Shown: piece by piece, positions 7,339 to 15,131 of the stretch
Numbering within the stretch: the first letter of the stretch is position 1
How the letters are laid out: each line of letters begins with the position of its first letter
From: a virus
Direction: 5' to 3' (one strand)
IMG/VR virus record: IMGVR_UViG_3300002835_000646
Span: 1-33,195 of that record
Length of the DNA stretch: 33,195 bases
Position numbers and translations under genes: made by a program
Notes under the pieces: model-generated
Seen by the model: only the letters and a program-made list of their open reading frames with translations
Databases searched by the model: none
Told to the model about the DNA's origin: nothing

Positions 7339-7517
7339 TGGCTAAGAACTGGATTAGCGGGGCTATTAAAAAGCCCGGTGCGTTGCGAAAGTCACTCGGT
7401 GTTAAGAAGGGGGAAAAGATCCCCGCCAAGCAACTTCGCAAAGCAGCCAAAAAGTCCGGCAAGATGGGACAGCGTGCCCGCCTTGCCATGACGCTTCGTA
7501 AGATGGGGAAGGACTAA
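7338..7517 (+). CDS. Small basic protein (AIKKPGALRKSLGVKKGEKIP type)
   Basis: The ATG at 7338 overlaps the preceding TAA. The 59-residue product MAKNWISGAIKKPGALRKSL, continuing GVKKGEKIPAKQLRKAAKKS, belongs to a motif class I know from many viral proteins, in which a W-I-x-x-A-I-K-K-P-G-A-L-R segment is followed by a Lys/Ala helix. The frame is open further upstream to 7272, but that extension reads through the previous gene and is not conserved-looking, so it is rejected. The role is unknown; being basic and in a head-gene cluster, it may bind packaged DNA. Confidence 0.8.
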   Translation: MAKNWISGAIKKPGALRKSLGVKKGEKIPAKQLRKAAKKSGKMGQRARLAMTLRKMGKD

Positions 7518-7520
7518 CTC

Positions 7521-7772
7521 ATGGGGTTAGCCAAGTCCCAGCGGTCGCTCAAGAAGTGGACCAAGGAAGACTGGGGCACCCGGTCTGGTAAGAACAGCAT
7601 CCAGGGTAGCAAGGCTACGGGGGAGCGTTATCTCCCCCGAGCCGCGCGTAATGCGTTAAGCCCGCAGGAGTACGCTGCTACTACGCGCAATAAGCGTAAA
7701 GCTACGGCTAGCGGGAAGCAGTTCTCTAAGCAGCCTAAGCGGATTGCAAAAAAGACAGCGAAATACAGATAG
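7521..7772 (+). CDS. Small basic protein (SLKKWTKEDWGTRSGK type)
   Basis: The 83-residue product starts 3 bases after the previous stop. It has SLKKWTKEDWGTRSGK near the N-terminus, GERYLPRAARNALSPQEYAA in the middle and QFSKQPKRIAKKTAKYR at the end. I recall near-identical layouts in cyanophage and pelagiphage genomes, where it stays uncharacterised. It closes the five-gene basic cluster, and the 265-base gene-free stretch before the capsid gene follows. A structural or nucleic-acid-binding function is inferred, not shown. Confidence 0.82.
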   Translation: MGLAKSQRSLKKWTKEDWGTRSGKNSIQGSKATGERYLPRAARNALSPQEYAATTRNKRKATASGKQFSKQPKRIAKKTAKYR

Positions 7773-7775
7773 TAG

Positions 7776-7804
7776 TTGCGAACTTTTATTCGTGTTGCTA
7801 ATCT
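7776..7804 (+). promoter_or_regulatory. Possible promoter before the structured stretch
   Basis: TTGCGA matches the -35 consensus at 4 of 6 positions and is separated by 17 bases from TAATCT, which matches the -10 at 3 of 6. It begins a few bases after the stop of the last small basic gene and would drive the hairpin stretch and possibly the capsid gene. Evidence is weak. Confidence 0.25.
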
Positions 7805-7982
7805 ACAACTGAATTCGTCCGCCGGAACGATATCTGGCCGTGTCGCACACGCTAAAAACGTTTGAGATTTCGCCTGCAATGGCGTTAAACGTGCCGAGGT
7901 CGCGCCTCGTAAATACGCGCTAAGTCGTGACCCCACGATACGGGGAAACGGGTTAGCCGCTCCATAAAGTCGGCTGTAGAGG

Positions 7983-8012
7983 CTGGTAATGCAGGTGCAT
8001 TACTGGATTTTT
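7983..8012 (+). terminator. Terminator-like hairpin just before the capsid ribosome site
   Basis: GTAATGC (7986-7992) pairs perfectly with GCATTAC (7997-8003) around AGGT. With a C-G pair and two G-U wobbles the stem extends to 7983-8006. One A and then TTTTT (8008-8012) follow, as in an intrinsic terminator. It is only 12 bases before the AAGGAG of the capsid gene, so it must be leaky, conditional, or a processing and stabilising hairpin. Confidence 0.45.
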
Positions 8013-8037
8013 AAACGCAATATCAAGGAGAAGCCAA

Positions 8038-9180
8038 ATGGCTCTTACTAACTTTGCGGCGCTGACTAGTGAACAACTCACGGCGTGGAGCCGTGATTTC
8101 TGGCGCGTCGCTCGCAATATGTCGTTTGTGAACCAGTTCGCTGGTTCGGGTTCTAACGCGATGATCCAGCGGGTCACCGAGCTGACGAAGTCCGACAAGG
8201 GCACGAAGGCCGTGATCACGTTGTTGGCCGACATGACCGGTGACGGCGTGACGGGCGACAGCTCGCTTGAGGGCAATGAAGAGGCGCTCCGCGCTTACGA
8301 CATCACCATCGAGCTCGATCAGCTGCGCTTTGCGAACCGTATCGCTGGTCGCCTCGCTGATCAGAAGTCGGTCGTGAACTTCCGTGAGACGTCCCGTGAC
8401 GCCCTCGCCTACGCGATGGCCGATCGTATGGACCAGCTCGCGTTCTTGACGCTCGCCGGTGTTGCTTACACGCACAAGACGAACGGTGGTCTCCGCCCGG
8501 TGCTGGCCTCTGGTCAGAACCTGTCGAACCTCGAGTTCGCTTCGGATGTGTCGGCCCCGACCGCTGCTCGCCACCTGCGCGTTTCAGGCAACGACATCGT
8601 TGCCGGTGACACGACCGCGATTACTTCGGCCGACGTGCTGAAGTATCGTCATGTGGTTGAGTTGAAGGCCTACGCTAAGGACCAGTACGTCCGTGGTGTT
8701 CGCGGTGCTGGTAACGACGAGGTGTTCCACCTCTTCGTGACGCCGCAGCAGATGGCGGCCCTTAAGCTCGATTCGGACTTCCTTGCCAACGTGCGTAACG
8801 CTGGCATCCGTGGCCCGAGCAACCAGTTGTTCGCTGGTTCGAGCTCGCTGATGGTCGACGGTGTGATGGTCCACGAGTTCCGCCATGTGTTTAACACTGC
8901 TGGCGCAACGACTGGTACCTCGGCGAATGCTGGTGCCGCTGGCTACAAGTGGGGTGCTAACGCCAACGTTGTTGGCGGTCGTGCTCTCTTCTGTGGCGCT
9001 CAGGCTCTTGCTATGGCCGACATCGGTCTGCCGGAAATCGTCGAAGACACCTTCGATTACCAGAACCAGTCTGGTATCTCGATCGGTAAGATCTTCGGTC
9101 TCCGCAAGCCGAAGTACAACAGCGATGTCACTGCCAACGTCCAAGACTTTGGCGTGATCGCGCTCGACACGGCCGTCTAA
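8038..9180 (+). CDS. Major capsid protein, N4 gp56 family
   Basis: The 380-residue product begins MALTNFAALTSEQLTAWSRD and contains the family's typical EELRAYD-like and R-G-x-L-x-D helices (EEALRAYDITIELDQLRFAN, about 82-101), a central domain with EVFHLFVTPQQMAALK, and a C-terminal part with GIGKIFGLRK-like sequence before the end. N4 gp56-type capsid proteins adopt the HK97 fold and build the icosahedral shell. The start has an excellent ribosome site (AAGGAG at 8025-8030, 7 bases before ATG). Codon use is noticeably more biased toward C- and G-ending codons than in neighbouring genes, as expected for the most highly expressed gene. A strong hairpin follows the stop. Confidence 0.93.
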   Translation: MALTNFAALTSEQLTAWSRDFWRVARNMSFVNQFAGSGSNAMIQRVTELTKSDKGTKAVITLLADMTGDGVTGDSSLEGNEEALRAYDITIELDQLRFANRIAGRLADQKSVVNFRETSRDALAYAMADRMDQLAFLTLAGVAYTHKTNGGLRPVLASGQNLSNLEFASDVSAPTAARHLRVSGNDIVAGDTTAITSADVLKYRHVVELKAYAKDQYVRGVRGAGNDEVFHLFVTPQQMAALKLDSDFLANVRNAGIRGPSNQLFAGSSSLMVDGVMVHEFRHVFNTAGATTGTSANAGAAGYKWGANANVVGGRALFCGAQALAMADIGLPEIVEDTFDYQNQSGISIGKIFGLRKPKYNSDVTANVQDFGVIALDTAV

Positions 9181-9187
9181 GCTGTGA

Positions 9188-9224
9188 GGGGGGCCCTCTC
9201 TTCGGAGGGGGCTCCCCGCTCTTT
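9188..9224 (+). terminator. Strong UUCG-loop hairpin after the capsid gene
   Basis: Bases 9188-9200 pair with 9205-9217 in a 13-pair stem with two G-U wobbles, closed by a TTCG tetraloop (9201-9204) and followed by GCTCTTTG. The U-run is short and interrupted, so termination may be partial, letting some transcription reach the neck genes while the hairpin protects the capsid mRNA 3' end. It is the strongest hairpin I found in the window. Confidence 0.8.
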
Positions 9225-9239
9225 GTACCAGGAGGTTCT

Positions 9240-9632
9240 GTGAAGGTCATTTCAGACCGAGAAATTCGGGTAGCTACTCTCAGCGGTGCTTGCGTTTTGT
9301 TTCTTCCGGGTGTTGAGCGAGAGGTATCTGATGAAATCGGATTACTAGCTCTTCAGCAGGGAGCGAAACAGGTAACAACTGATAAAAAACCCGAACCAGC
9401 AGCAGAACCCTCAGGCATAACGATAGATAATGTCCCTTCCGTAGAAGAGTTCGAGGAAGTCCATACGCTGGATGATGTTATTACTGGGATCGAAAAGCTC
9501 GTTGAGAGCGGCGACCCAGATGATTTCAAGTCTGACGGAGCGCCAAAGGCAGCCGCATTGAACCGCGTTGTCGGGCGAACAGTCAGCACCGAAGATCGAG
9601 AAGCGGCTTGGGAGGCGTTCCTTCATTCGTGA
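9240..9632 (+). CDS. Capsid-adjacent protein with a C-terminal HeH-like helical domain
   Basis: The 130-residue product starts with GTG at 9240, four bases after AGGAGG (9230-9235). The N-terminal 45 residues look beta-rich (REIRVATLSGACVLFLPGVE). A Pro/Glu linker follows, and the C-terminal domain (about 77-126) contains LVESGDPDDFKSDGAPKAAA and ends in TVSTEDREAAWEAF. I know this last pattern from phage head proteins where it folds as a small helix-extension-helix unit. Position after the capsid gene suggests a head-completion, decoration or neck protein. No experimental role is known to me. Confidence 0.6.
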   Translation: MKVISDREIRVATLSGACVLFLPGVEREVSDEIGLLALQQGAKQVTTDKKPEPAAEPSGITIDNVPSVEEFEEVHTLDDVITGIEKLVESGDPDDFKSDGAPKAAALNRVVGRTVSTEDREAAWEAFLHS

Positions 9633-9640
9633 GGTAGACC

Positions 9641-10351
9641 ATGGCTGTCACCGTACAAAGCGTTATTGACCGAGTTCAAAAGACCCTGCAGGACACCACG
9701 GGTGTTCGTTGGCCAGTGGTGGATGAACTCGTACTCTGGGTCAATGATGCCCAGCGTGAAATCGCCCTTTTAAAGCCGGACGCTTCGGCTAAGAACACTA
9801 CTATTACCCTCGTAGCCGGTACCAAGCAGGAGATCCCTAGCGACGGTAATCGACTTCTTCGCGTTGTCCGAAATATGTCCGCCGCTACAAACGGCGTAGG
9901 CAAACGAGCTGTCCGTATTGTTTCGCGCGAAGTGCTCGATGCTCAGACTCCAGACTGGCACGATCCGCTCGTAGCCGGTGATGCTTCGCATGCTGCGGTT
10001 ATCAAACATTACATCTACGACGAGGCAAACCCACGTAACTTTTACGTGTACCCCGGCGTTGCGTCGCCAGCAGCGTCGTACGTAGAGATTATTTATTCGG
10101 CTAATCCGACCACGGTTGCCCAGAACGGGAACTTAGATATCCCTGATATCTTTGCAAACGCCGTGATGAACTACGTCCTCTATATGGCGTACATGAAGGA
10201 CGCTGAGTATGCTGGTAACCAGCAGCGGGCTTCTTCGCACTTCCAGCTGTTTATGTCTTCCATCACCGGTAAGGCGCAGCTAGACGCTATTACTTCGCCT
10301 AACTTCGACGCTAGCCGACAAGTAACGTCTGTCCCAGCTGTAGCGGGGTAA
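9641..10351 (+). CDS. Head-tail adaptor protein, DUF6682-like
   Basis: The 236-residue product begins MAVTVQSVIDRVQKTLQDTT, and its segment WPVVDELVLWVNDAQREIAL (about 24-43) is typical of phage adaptor proteins that dock under the portal. A beta-rich middle (TITLVAGTKQEIP; HYIYDEANPRNFYVYPG) and a helical end (NAVMNYVLYMAYMKDAEYAG) follow. Adaptors of this type connect the portal to the short tail. It begins 8 bases after the previous gene with GGTAG upstream. The family name is from memory. Confidence 0.72.
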   Translation: MAVTVQSVIDRVQKTLQDTTGVRWPVVDELVLWVNDAQREIALLKPDASAKNTTITLVAGTKQEIPSDGNRLLRVVRNMSAATNGVGKRAVRIVSREVLDAQTPDWHDPLVAGDASHAAVIKHYIYDEANPRNFYVYPGVASPAASYVEIIYSANPTTVAQNGNLDIPDIFANAVMNYVLYMAYMKDAEYAGNQQRASSHFQLFMSSITGKAQLDAITSPNFDASRQVTSVPAVAG

Positions 10352-10357
10352 TAACTC

Positions 10358-11041
10358 ATGGCGCTCTATGAGTCGCTCCTGCCAGAGATCATCCCGATGG
10401 TGCCGGGTTGCCCCGACACGCTTATCGAGAACAATATCCGCGCAGCGGTTATTGAGCTTTGCGAAAAAGCAGCTGTGCTGCAAGCCGAATTAGACCCTGT
10501 TACCACAATTGCTGGCATCTACGAATATGATCTTGAGCCGCCTACCGATACGGTAGTGCACAAGATCATGTGGGTAGTTCATGACGGCAAAGAGATTGAG
10601 CCAATCAGCACTAATCTCTTAGAGCAACGTAAGCAGAACTGGCGTGACGCCGACAATCGTGGAACTCCGGAGTACTTCGTAAAGACCAGTCAGTCACTGT
10701 TCTGGATGGTACCGGTACCAAACGAAACTAAAGCGTCTAGTACCATTTTGCGGGTGCAGCTGAAACCCACTCAAACTTCTACCACCGCTGATGACGAGCT
10801 GATGTCGGAGTACCGCGACACCATCGTCAACGGTGCTCTGTTTCGTTTATTGCGTTTGCCTAGCAAAGACTGGACTGACTTTGCTGGGGCACAGGTGTAC
10901 GGGTCTTTGTTTGCTGAGGGCATAGCCCAAGCAGACAGACGCGCACGAAACGCTGATGCGGGAATTGCTAGGAAGGTAGCGTATGGCGGCATTCACTCCT
11001 CTTTCTCACGTCGTAGGAACCGGTACGGTAGCGGCGGTTGA
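10358..11041 (+). CDS. Neck / tail adaptor-like protein
   Basis: The 227-residue product shares the general layout of phage neck proteins: an N-terminal helical segment PDTLIENNIRAAVIELCEKA, a beta-rich middle opening with IYEYDLEPPTDTVVHKIMWV, a GTPEYF turn near residue 108 and a helical C-terminal third (DTIVNGALFRLLRLPSKDW). The C-terminus is basic (SRRRNRYGSG). It sits after the first adaptor and probably forms the next ring between head and tail or the tail tube. Its last 59 bases are also read in another frame by the next gene. No exact family name can be given with certainty. Confidence 0.65.
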   Translation: MALYESLLPEIIPMVPGCPDTLIENNIRAAVIELCEKAAVLQAELDPVTTIAGIYEYDLEPPTDTVVHKIMWVVHDGKEIEPISTNLLEQRKQNWRDADNRGTPEYFVKTSQSLFWMVPVPNETKASSTILRVQLKPTQTSTTADDELMSEYRDTIVNGALFRLLRLPSKDWTDFAGAQVYGSLFAEGIAQADRRARNADAGIARKVAYGGIHSSFSRRRNRYGSGG

Positions 11042-11438
11042 GCCGATCGTATCTGACATACGTAGGGAGTGGGATTGGGTTAAACCAGGTGTAGAAGAGA
11101 TCCTTCGTAACGCGAAGACTTTGACATACCGGGCCGAAGATGTGTACGCGGCGTGTGTAAATGGACAAGCCGTGTTGTGGGTTACAAGTGAAGGGTTCGT
11201 AGTCTCTACAACAGAGGTCGATAACTTCACCGGAAAGAAGACAATGTTTCTTTGGCTCGCGTGGGCCAAGGAGAAGGGGAATAGTTTGGTATCTAGGTAC
11301 CAGTCGTTCTTCGAGCGCGTTGCCAGAGAAGCGGGGTATAGCTACTTAGAGACAAGATCCCCGTTTTTAGGTCTGATGTCGCACTTGGAAACGAACGGGT
11401 GGACTGTAGATACAGTTGTATATACGAGGGCACTATGA
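10983..11438 (+). CDS. GNAT acetyltransferase-like phage protein
   Basis: The 151-residue product begins 59 bases inside the preceding gene, but its ribosome site (AGGAAGG, 6 bases before ATG 10983) is strong. The order of elements fits a GNAT fold: N-terminal helices, strands VYAACVNGQAVLWVTSEGFV, a strand KTMFLWLAWA, a helix SRYQSFFERVAREAG, then a strand YLETRSPFLG and a final NGWTVDTVVYTR strand. The canonical acetyl-CoA loop (Q/RxxGxG/A) is not clearly present, so it may be an inactive relative. Similar short proteins sit among neck and ejection genes of other podoviruses. Role unknown. Confidence 0.55.
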   Translation: MAAFTPLSHVVGTGTVAAVEPIVSDIRREWDWVKPGVEEILRNAKTLTYRAEDVYAACVNGQAVLWVTSEGFVVSTTEVDNFTGKKTMFLWLAWAKEKGNSLVSRYQSFFERVAREAGYSYLETRSPFLGLMSHLETNGWTVDTVVYTRAL

Positions 11439-12220
11439 GCAGCAAACCGAAGGCAGCAGACTATAAGCCAAGTGAAGCTGAAAAAGCTTCCGCCTCAGTT
11501 GCTATGGCGGAGTACGAGTACTTCAAACAGAAGTACGATCCGTTGCTGCAGGAGATGCGCGATAAATCGCTAACCGAAGACGTACAGTCCAGTCTTCGTG
11601 GCCGTGCTAACGCAGACGTTATGCAGGCAATCTCTACGCCTAGCCTTCAACAAGCCACTAGCAGCACTGCTGCTAGCGATATGGCGCAAGCACTGACTAG
11701 CCAACTTAACACCGCTAACGTTTCGGCCAAGCAAGTTCAGAATACTATGCAGACAGGCGTACTCGGCACTGCTCGCGGGCAAGCTGCTGACGCTCAATCC
11801 GGCATGGCTCAAGCTAGTCGGCTAGCTACGTCCTCTGCACTGGAACGCGCTCGCGCCAATCAGCAGGTAGCTCAAGCTAAGCAAACTGCTGCTGCCCAGA
11901 TAGCATCGACCGCTATTGCTCAGGCTGGCGAAAACATCGCTAGCGGCGGTAAATGGTACGCTCCAAAAGACGCTAAAACCGGCCAGTTAGTTACCGGCGT
12001 TGGCGATCGGTTACGCTACAGTACGTACGGAAGCACTACGTATGGGCAACAAAACCAACCTCAGTCGTTAGGTGGTACGCCATTATTCGTACCTACTTCT
12101 CCGCTTGGGTTTTATTCTCCTACCGGAGGAGCTTCTGCTTTTAATGCAGCCACCCCAACTGTTAAAAAGTCTGATCTTGTTTCTACACCAGTAGTCGGCA
12201 TGTTTGCTCCGCGAGGCTAA
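11435..12220 (+). CDS. Internal virion protein, small (Ala/Gln-rich helical)
   Basis: The ATG at 11435 overlaps the previous stop as ATGA and follows GAGGG by 4 bases. A start further upstream would read through the previous gene and has no ribosome site. The 261-residue product is Ala, Gln, Ser and Thr rich and almost entirely helical between residues 15 and 165 (ALTSQLNTANVSAKQVQNTM is typical), then becomes Gly/Ser/Thr rich and disordered. This composition, plus the position before two larger internal proteins, fits the smallest of the three ejection proteins of short-tailed phages, analogous to T7 gp14. Assignment is by context and composition. Confidence 0.6.
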   Translation: MSSKPKAADYKPSEAEKASASVAMAEYEYFKQKYDPLLQEMRDKSLTEDVQSSLRGRANADVMQAISTPSLQQATSSTAASDMAQALTSQLNTANVSAKQVQNTMQTGVLGTARGQAADAQSGMAQASRLATSSALERARANQQVAQAKQTAAAQIASTAIAQAGENIASGGKWYAPKDAKTGQLVTGVGDRLRYSTYGSTTYGQQNQPQSLGGTPLFVPTSPLGFYSPTGGASAFNAATPTVKKSDLVSTPVVGMFAPRG

Positions 12221-12223
12221 GAA

Positions 12224-12829
12224 ATGATATCCACTTTGTCTCCTGAAGTTATGGAAGCTTTGCGGCAGCAACAAGCCGTATCTGGCGGCGGCGGATCTAC
12301 TTACGTCTCGCTCCCAAACGTATCAGACCCGGAACAAGCGTACGCTAACCTCACGCGTCAAGAGTACCTTGACTACGTAAAGAACTACCGTGGGTTTGAA
12401 GAAGAGCTTATTAATAAAGCGCGTACCGATAAAACTCTTATAGAGCAAGCCCGAAAAGACGTGGGAGCCGCTTCTGCGCTTACGCAAGGCGTAGCGTCTC
12501 GCAATGCTCAGCGTTACGGAGTTGCTCTAACGCCAGCGCAAATCCAGCAGCAGGAACTCCGTTTGCAGCGTGCTAATACGCTCGGCGGTATTCAGTCAGT
12601 TAATGACGCTAAAATTGCTCAACGTGAAGCTAACACGGCCTTGCTTGCTGACCTAATTAACATTGGCCAGGGCGTAAATCGCGCTTCGCAGCAGCAACTT
12701 GGTTCAGCAGCAGCGGACGCTACAGCTCGCAAAAATGCTTACACACAGGCAAAAGCAGCGTCTAAAGCCAATACTTATTCAACTATCGGTTCGCTCGCTT
12801 CAGCAGCGATCCTTGCGTTTGCATTCTGA
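12224..12829 (+). CDS. Internal virion protein with hydrophobic C-terminus
   Basis: The 201-residue product starts 3 bases after the previous gene with GCGAGG upstream. After a short Gly linker (VSGGGGSTYV), residues 40-190 are helical and Gln/Ala rich (ALTPAQIQQQELRLQRANTL). The last 18 residues (TIGSLASAAILAFAF) are hydrophobic with small-residue spacing and could insert in a membrane. Such proteins in T7-like phages are ejected early and form part of the channel across the outer membrane. It forms an evident set with its two neighbours. The specific role is inferred. Confidence 0.62.
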   Translation: MISTLSPEVMEALRQQQAVSGGGGSTYVSLPNVSDPEQAYANLTRQEYLDYVKNYRGFEEELINKARTDKTLIEQARKDVGAASALTQGVASRNAQRYGVALTPAQIQQQELRLQRANTLGGIQSVNDAKIAQREANTALLADLINIGQGVNRASQQQLGSAAADATARKNAYTQAKAASKANTYSTIGSLASAAILAFAF

Positions 12830-12837
12830 GGTAAGCC

Positions 12838-15123
12838 ATGGCTGACAATATTGGTAGCGCAATCCTGGCTGGTATCCAAGGTGTGCAACAAAACGCACGC
12901 CAGCGGCAAGCTATGCTTTTGCAAGAACAAGAGCTAGATCTGGCGCGTCAGCGTTCAGCTCGAGAAGATGAACAGCTAAAGATTCAGCAAGAGCAGCTTG
13001 GCATCAACAAAGATGTAAATGCTAGAGCGCAACAGCAGCAGACTGAGTTGCTGCGTACAAACGCAAAGACTCGTCTAACGGAAGATTCCGACCGCGTGTT
13101 TGGCAGAGCGCAGAGCCTTGGCATCATCAAGCGCGATGGGAGCATCGACCGTGAGGCTTTGGCCAAAGGTATTAAGAGCGGCGACCGTCAGTACATCGGC
13201 GTTGTCGCAGACATCCTGAACGTTAACAAAGCAGAAGAGAATTTAAACCGTGGGAAGTTTGACCCTACAGACTTCCGATTTACTGGGGTAGATCCAGAAG
13301 CCTTGAAGCAAGGCAGACTAATTGCTACCGGGCAATATAGCGACGGTCGCCAGGGAGTGTTTACTGCACAGGGCGGATCTGAGCCAAACGAGAATGTGAT
13401 TAATACGTCTGTCGACGAAGGCGTTGATCTTGCTATTGAAGCGCTTCAGATGCGCGTTATTCCTAATTCAAATATGGGCGCCACAAGCGCCGAGTCTCGT
13501 TTGAATGTTGGAAGAAACGTTGGCGGAACTATTGCCGACGCGTTTAGCAACGTGTCTCCGGTGTACGCGCGTCGAAGCGGCGCACGTACAGTGCTTAATG
13601 CCGTAGACGCCAGCGGGCTACCAGTAGAAGCAAGCCGCACGGTTATTGCGCAGCTTGCTGCTATTAAAGACCCTAAGCAGAAGCAGGAGTTTCTTTGGAA
13701 CTTGTCCAGAGAACTCGGCGTAGAAGCAGAAGTTAAAACGCAAGGCGGTCTTTCTTCGTCAAGGTTGGGAGAAGACCGAGAAAGATTGCTGCCAGGCACT
13801 GGCGGAACACCCATTACTGTACCAGTAACTATAAAGGCAAGCGATAAGGTTCGTGGTCTAGATATTCAGTTGAGTAAAAAACGCGCTGAAGCAGACAAAC
13901 TGCCAGTTGATTCCCCAGCAAGGGAACGTCTTGAATTGGAAATTACGGATCTTAACACCCAACGCGGCGAGTTTATCCGTGGTGAAAACGAACGCGTTTG
14001 GACTGGTTTTGAAACAGAAAGCAAACGCATTAAAGAAGCCTCTGCTCGTCCAAATGCTACCGCAGAGACAAAGAGCTTTTGGTCTAAAAAGCAGCAAGAC
14101 CTGGACGCAAAGAAACAAGCATTCATTAAGGCAGGCGGCTACACGCCTGTTATGCGTACCACTGACTATGCTGCGTTAGAACAAAATGTGCTGTCTAAAA
14201 TTAAGCAGCTGTCGCCCGGCGAAATTGCTACGGCGGTTCAGAATGGGCAGCTTAAGTTCTCTGAGACAGACGTACGTGCCATGCGCGCAAGACTTTCTGA
14301 GTCTGGAGCTGGCTCGGTTAACGCGGTTGCAAAGGCGCACCCAAAAGAAGAGATCATTGGGTCATTTGCTATTGCTTATGCGCAGTCTACTAACCCAGCG
14401 CAGCAACAAAGTCTTCTTACTATGATTGCCAACACCGCTGAAACTGGTAGTCCGTTCTTGAGTGACGCAGCCCGTCGCGAAATGGACCTACAAGAACAGC
14501 GTATGGCAGTTGATCTTGAGACAGCTCGCCTTCGTGCGAGTACGTCTGCTAACGAAGTTAAGCTTGCGAATATACAGGCTTTAGACAGAACACTTGTTGA
14601 GAGCGGCAACAATCTCAATCGTACAGAAGATGGTAAGCCAGTAAAAACAACTCTAGATGATGCTCGTAGATGGGCTATTGCATCTCAGCCTAGAAACCAA
14701 TTTGTTATAGGACAAATGGCCCGACTAGATCCTGTTGCTGCCCAGCAAGCCTATAAAGTGCATATTGGGCAGGCTTCACAGGCAGCTGCTACCATATTTG
14801 ACGAGATGCCTAGCGGCGGTTTTTTAGGCCCGGCTAAAGACGTCCTTTATTCTTGGTTTGGCGATAAGCCTACAGTTGATACTATGGCGCAGCGTTTAGA
14901 AAACGTACGAGTTGTTAAAGAAAAAGGAAGCGACGGAGTAGAACGCGTAAAGTCGCTATACCTCGTTAATAGAAGTACTGGCCGACAACAGGGTAAAGAG
15001 CTGACAGCCTCTCAGATCCAGAACATGGATGGCGGTCCAGAGTTGTTTGCGATCCTTTCAACAGCCGGTGTGATCAACGATAACATAGCTTCATCTCGTG
15101 CCGCCGCTAACGCTAAGCAGTAA
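12838..15123 (+). CDS. Internal virion / ejection protein (761 residues)
   Basis: The product begins with a long Gln/Arg-rich coiled coil (residues 10-85, including LLQEQELDLARQRSAREDEQ). The middle is mixed alpha/beta, and further helical stretches follow with LSKKRAEADKLPVDSPARE near 345 and RMAVDLETARLRASTSANEV near 560. The C-terminal part contains a DEMPSGGFLGPAKDVLYSWF turn. Length and position match the second of three internal proteins in podoviruses (T7 gp15, about 747 residues). No lytic motif or membrane segment is visible. It starts 8 bases after the previous gene, with GAGG upstream. Confidence 0.65.
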   Translation: MADNIGSAILAGIQGVQQNARQRQAMLLQEQELDLARQRSAREDEQLKIQQEQLGINKDVNARAQQQQTELLRTNAKTRLTEDSDRVFGRAQSLGIIKRDGSIDREALAKGIKSGDRQYIGVVADILNVNKAEENLNRGKFDPTDFRFTGVDPEALKQGRLIATGQYSDGRQGVFTAQGGSEPNENVINTSVDEGVDLAIEALQMRVIPNSNMGATSAESRLNVGRNVGGTIADAFSNVSPVYARRSGARTVLNAVDASGLPVEASRTVIAQLAAIKDPKQKQEFLWNLSRELGVEAEVKTQGGLSSSRLGEDRERLLPGTGGTPITVPVTIKASDKVRGLDIQLSKKRAEADKLPVDSPARERLELEITDLNTQRGEFIRGENERVWTGFETESKRIKEASARPNATAETKSFWSKKQQDLDAKKQAFIKAGGYTPVMRTTDYAALEQNVLSKIKQLSPGEIATAVQNGQLKFSETDVRAMRARLSESGAGSVNAVAKAHPKEEIIGSFAIAYAQSTNPAQQQSLLTMIANTAETGSPFLSDAARREMDLQEQRMAVDLETARLRASTSANEVKLANIQALDRTLVESGNNLNRTEDGKPVKTTLDDARRWAIASQPRNQFVIGQMARLDPVAAQQAYKVHIGQASQAAATIFDEMPSGGFLGPAKDVLYSWFGDKPTVDTMAQRLENVRVVKEKGSDGVERVKSLYLVNRSTGRQQGKELTASQIQNMDGGPELFAILSTAGVINDNIASSRAAANAKQ

Positions 15124-15131
15124 CTAAACGC

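Larger units (their letters stand above)
7773..8037 (+). ncRNA. Candidate structured RNA / leader upstream of the capsid gene
   Basis: This is the longest gene-free gap inside the structural block. It can form at least six local hairpins in order: CGTGT/ACACG (7839-7851); ACGTTT/AAACGT (7858-7863 with 7887-7892) enclosing CGCC/GGCG (7871-7884); CGAGG/CCTCG (7895-7909); TCGTG/CACGA (7925-7938), which competes with CCCC/GGGG (7931-7945); AGCCG/CGGCT (7955-7975); and GTAATGC/GCATTAC (7986-8003) followed by TTTTT. A possible promoter at the left end (TTGCGA, 17 bases, TAATCT, 7776-7804) would make a transcript of about 200 bases. It could be a free small RNA or the 5' leader of the capsid mRNA. 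No tRNA-like T-loop is seen. Confidence 0.45.

Noticed and set aside
7272-7340. Upstream extension of the 59-residue basic protein
   Set aside because: It reads through the preceding gene in another frame, while ATG 7338 overlaps the previous stop codon and begins the recognisable motif.
7879-7923. 14-codon frame within the structured stretch as a leader peptide
   Set aside because: There is no ribosome site and the product shows no attenuation-type codon run. The DNA is better explained by RNA stems.
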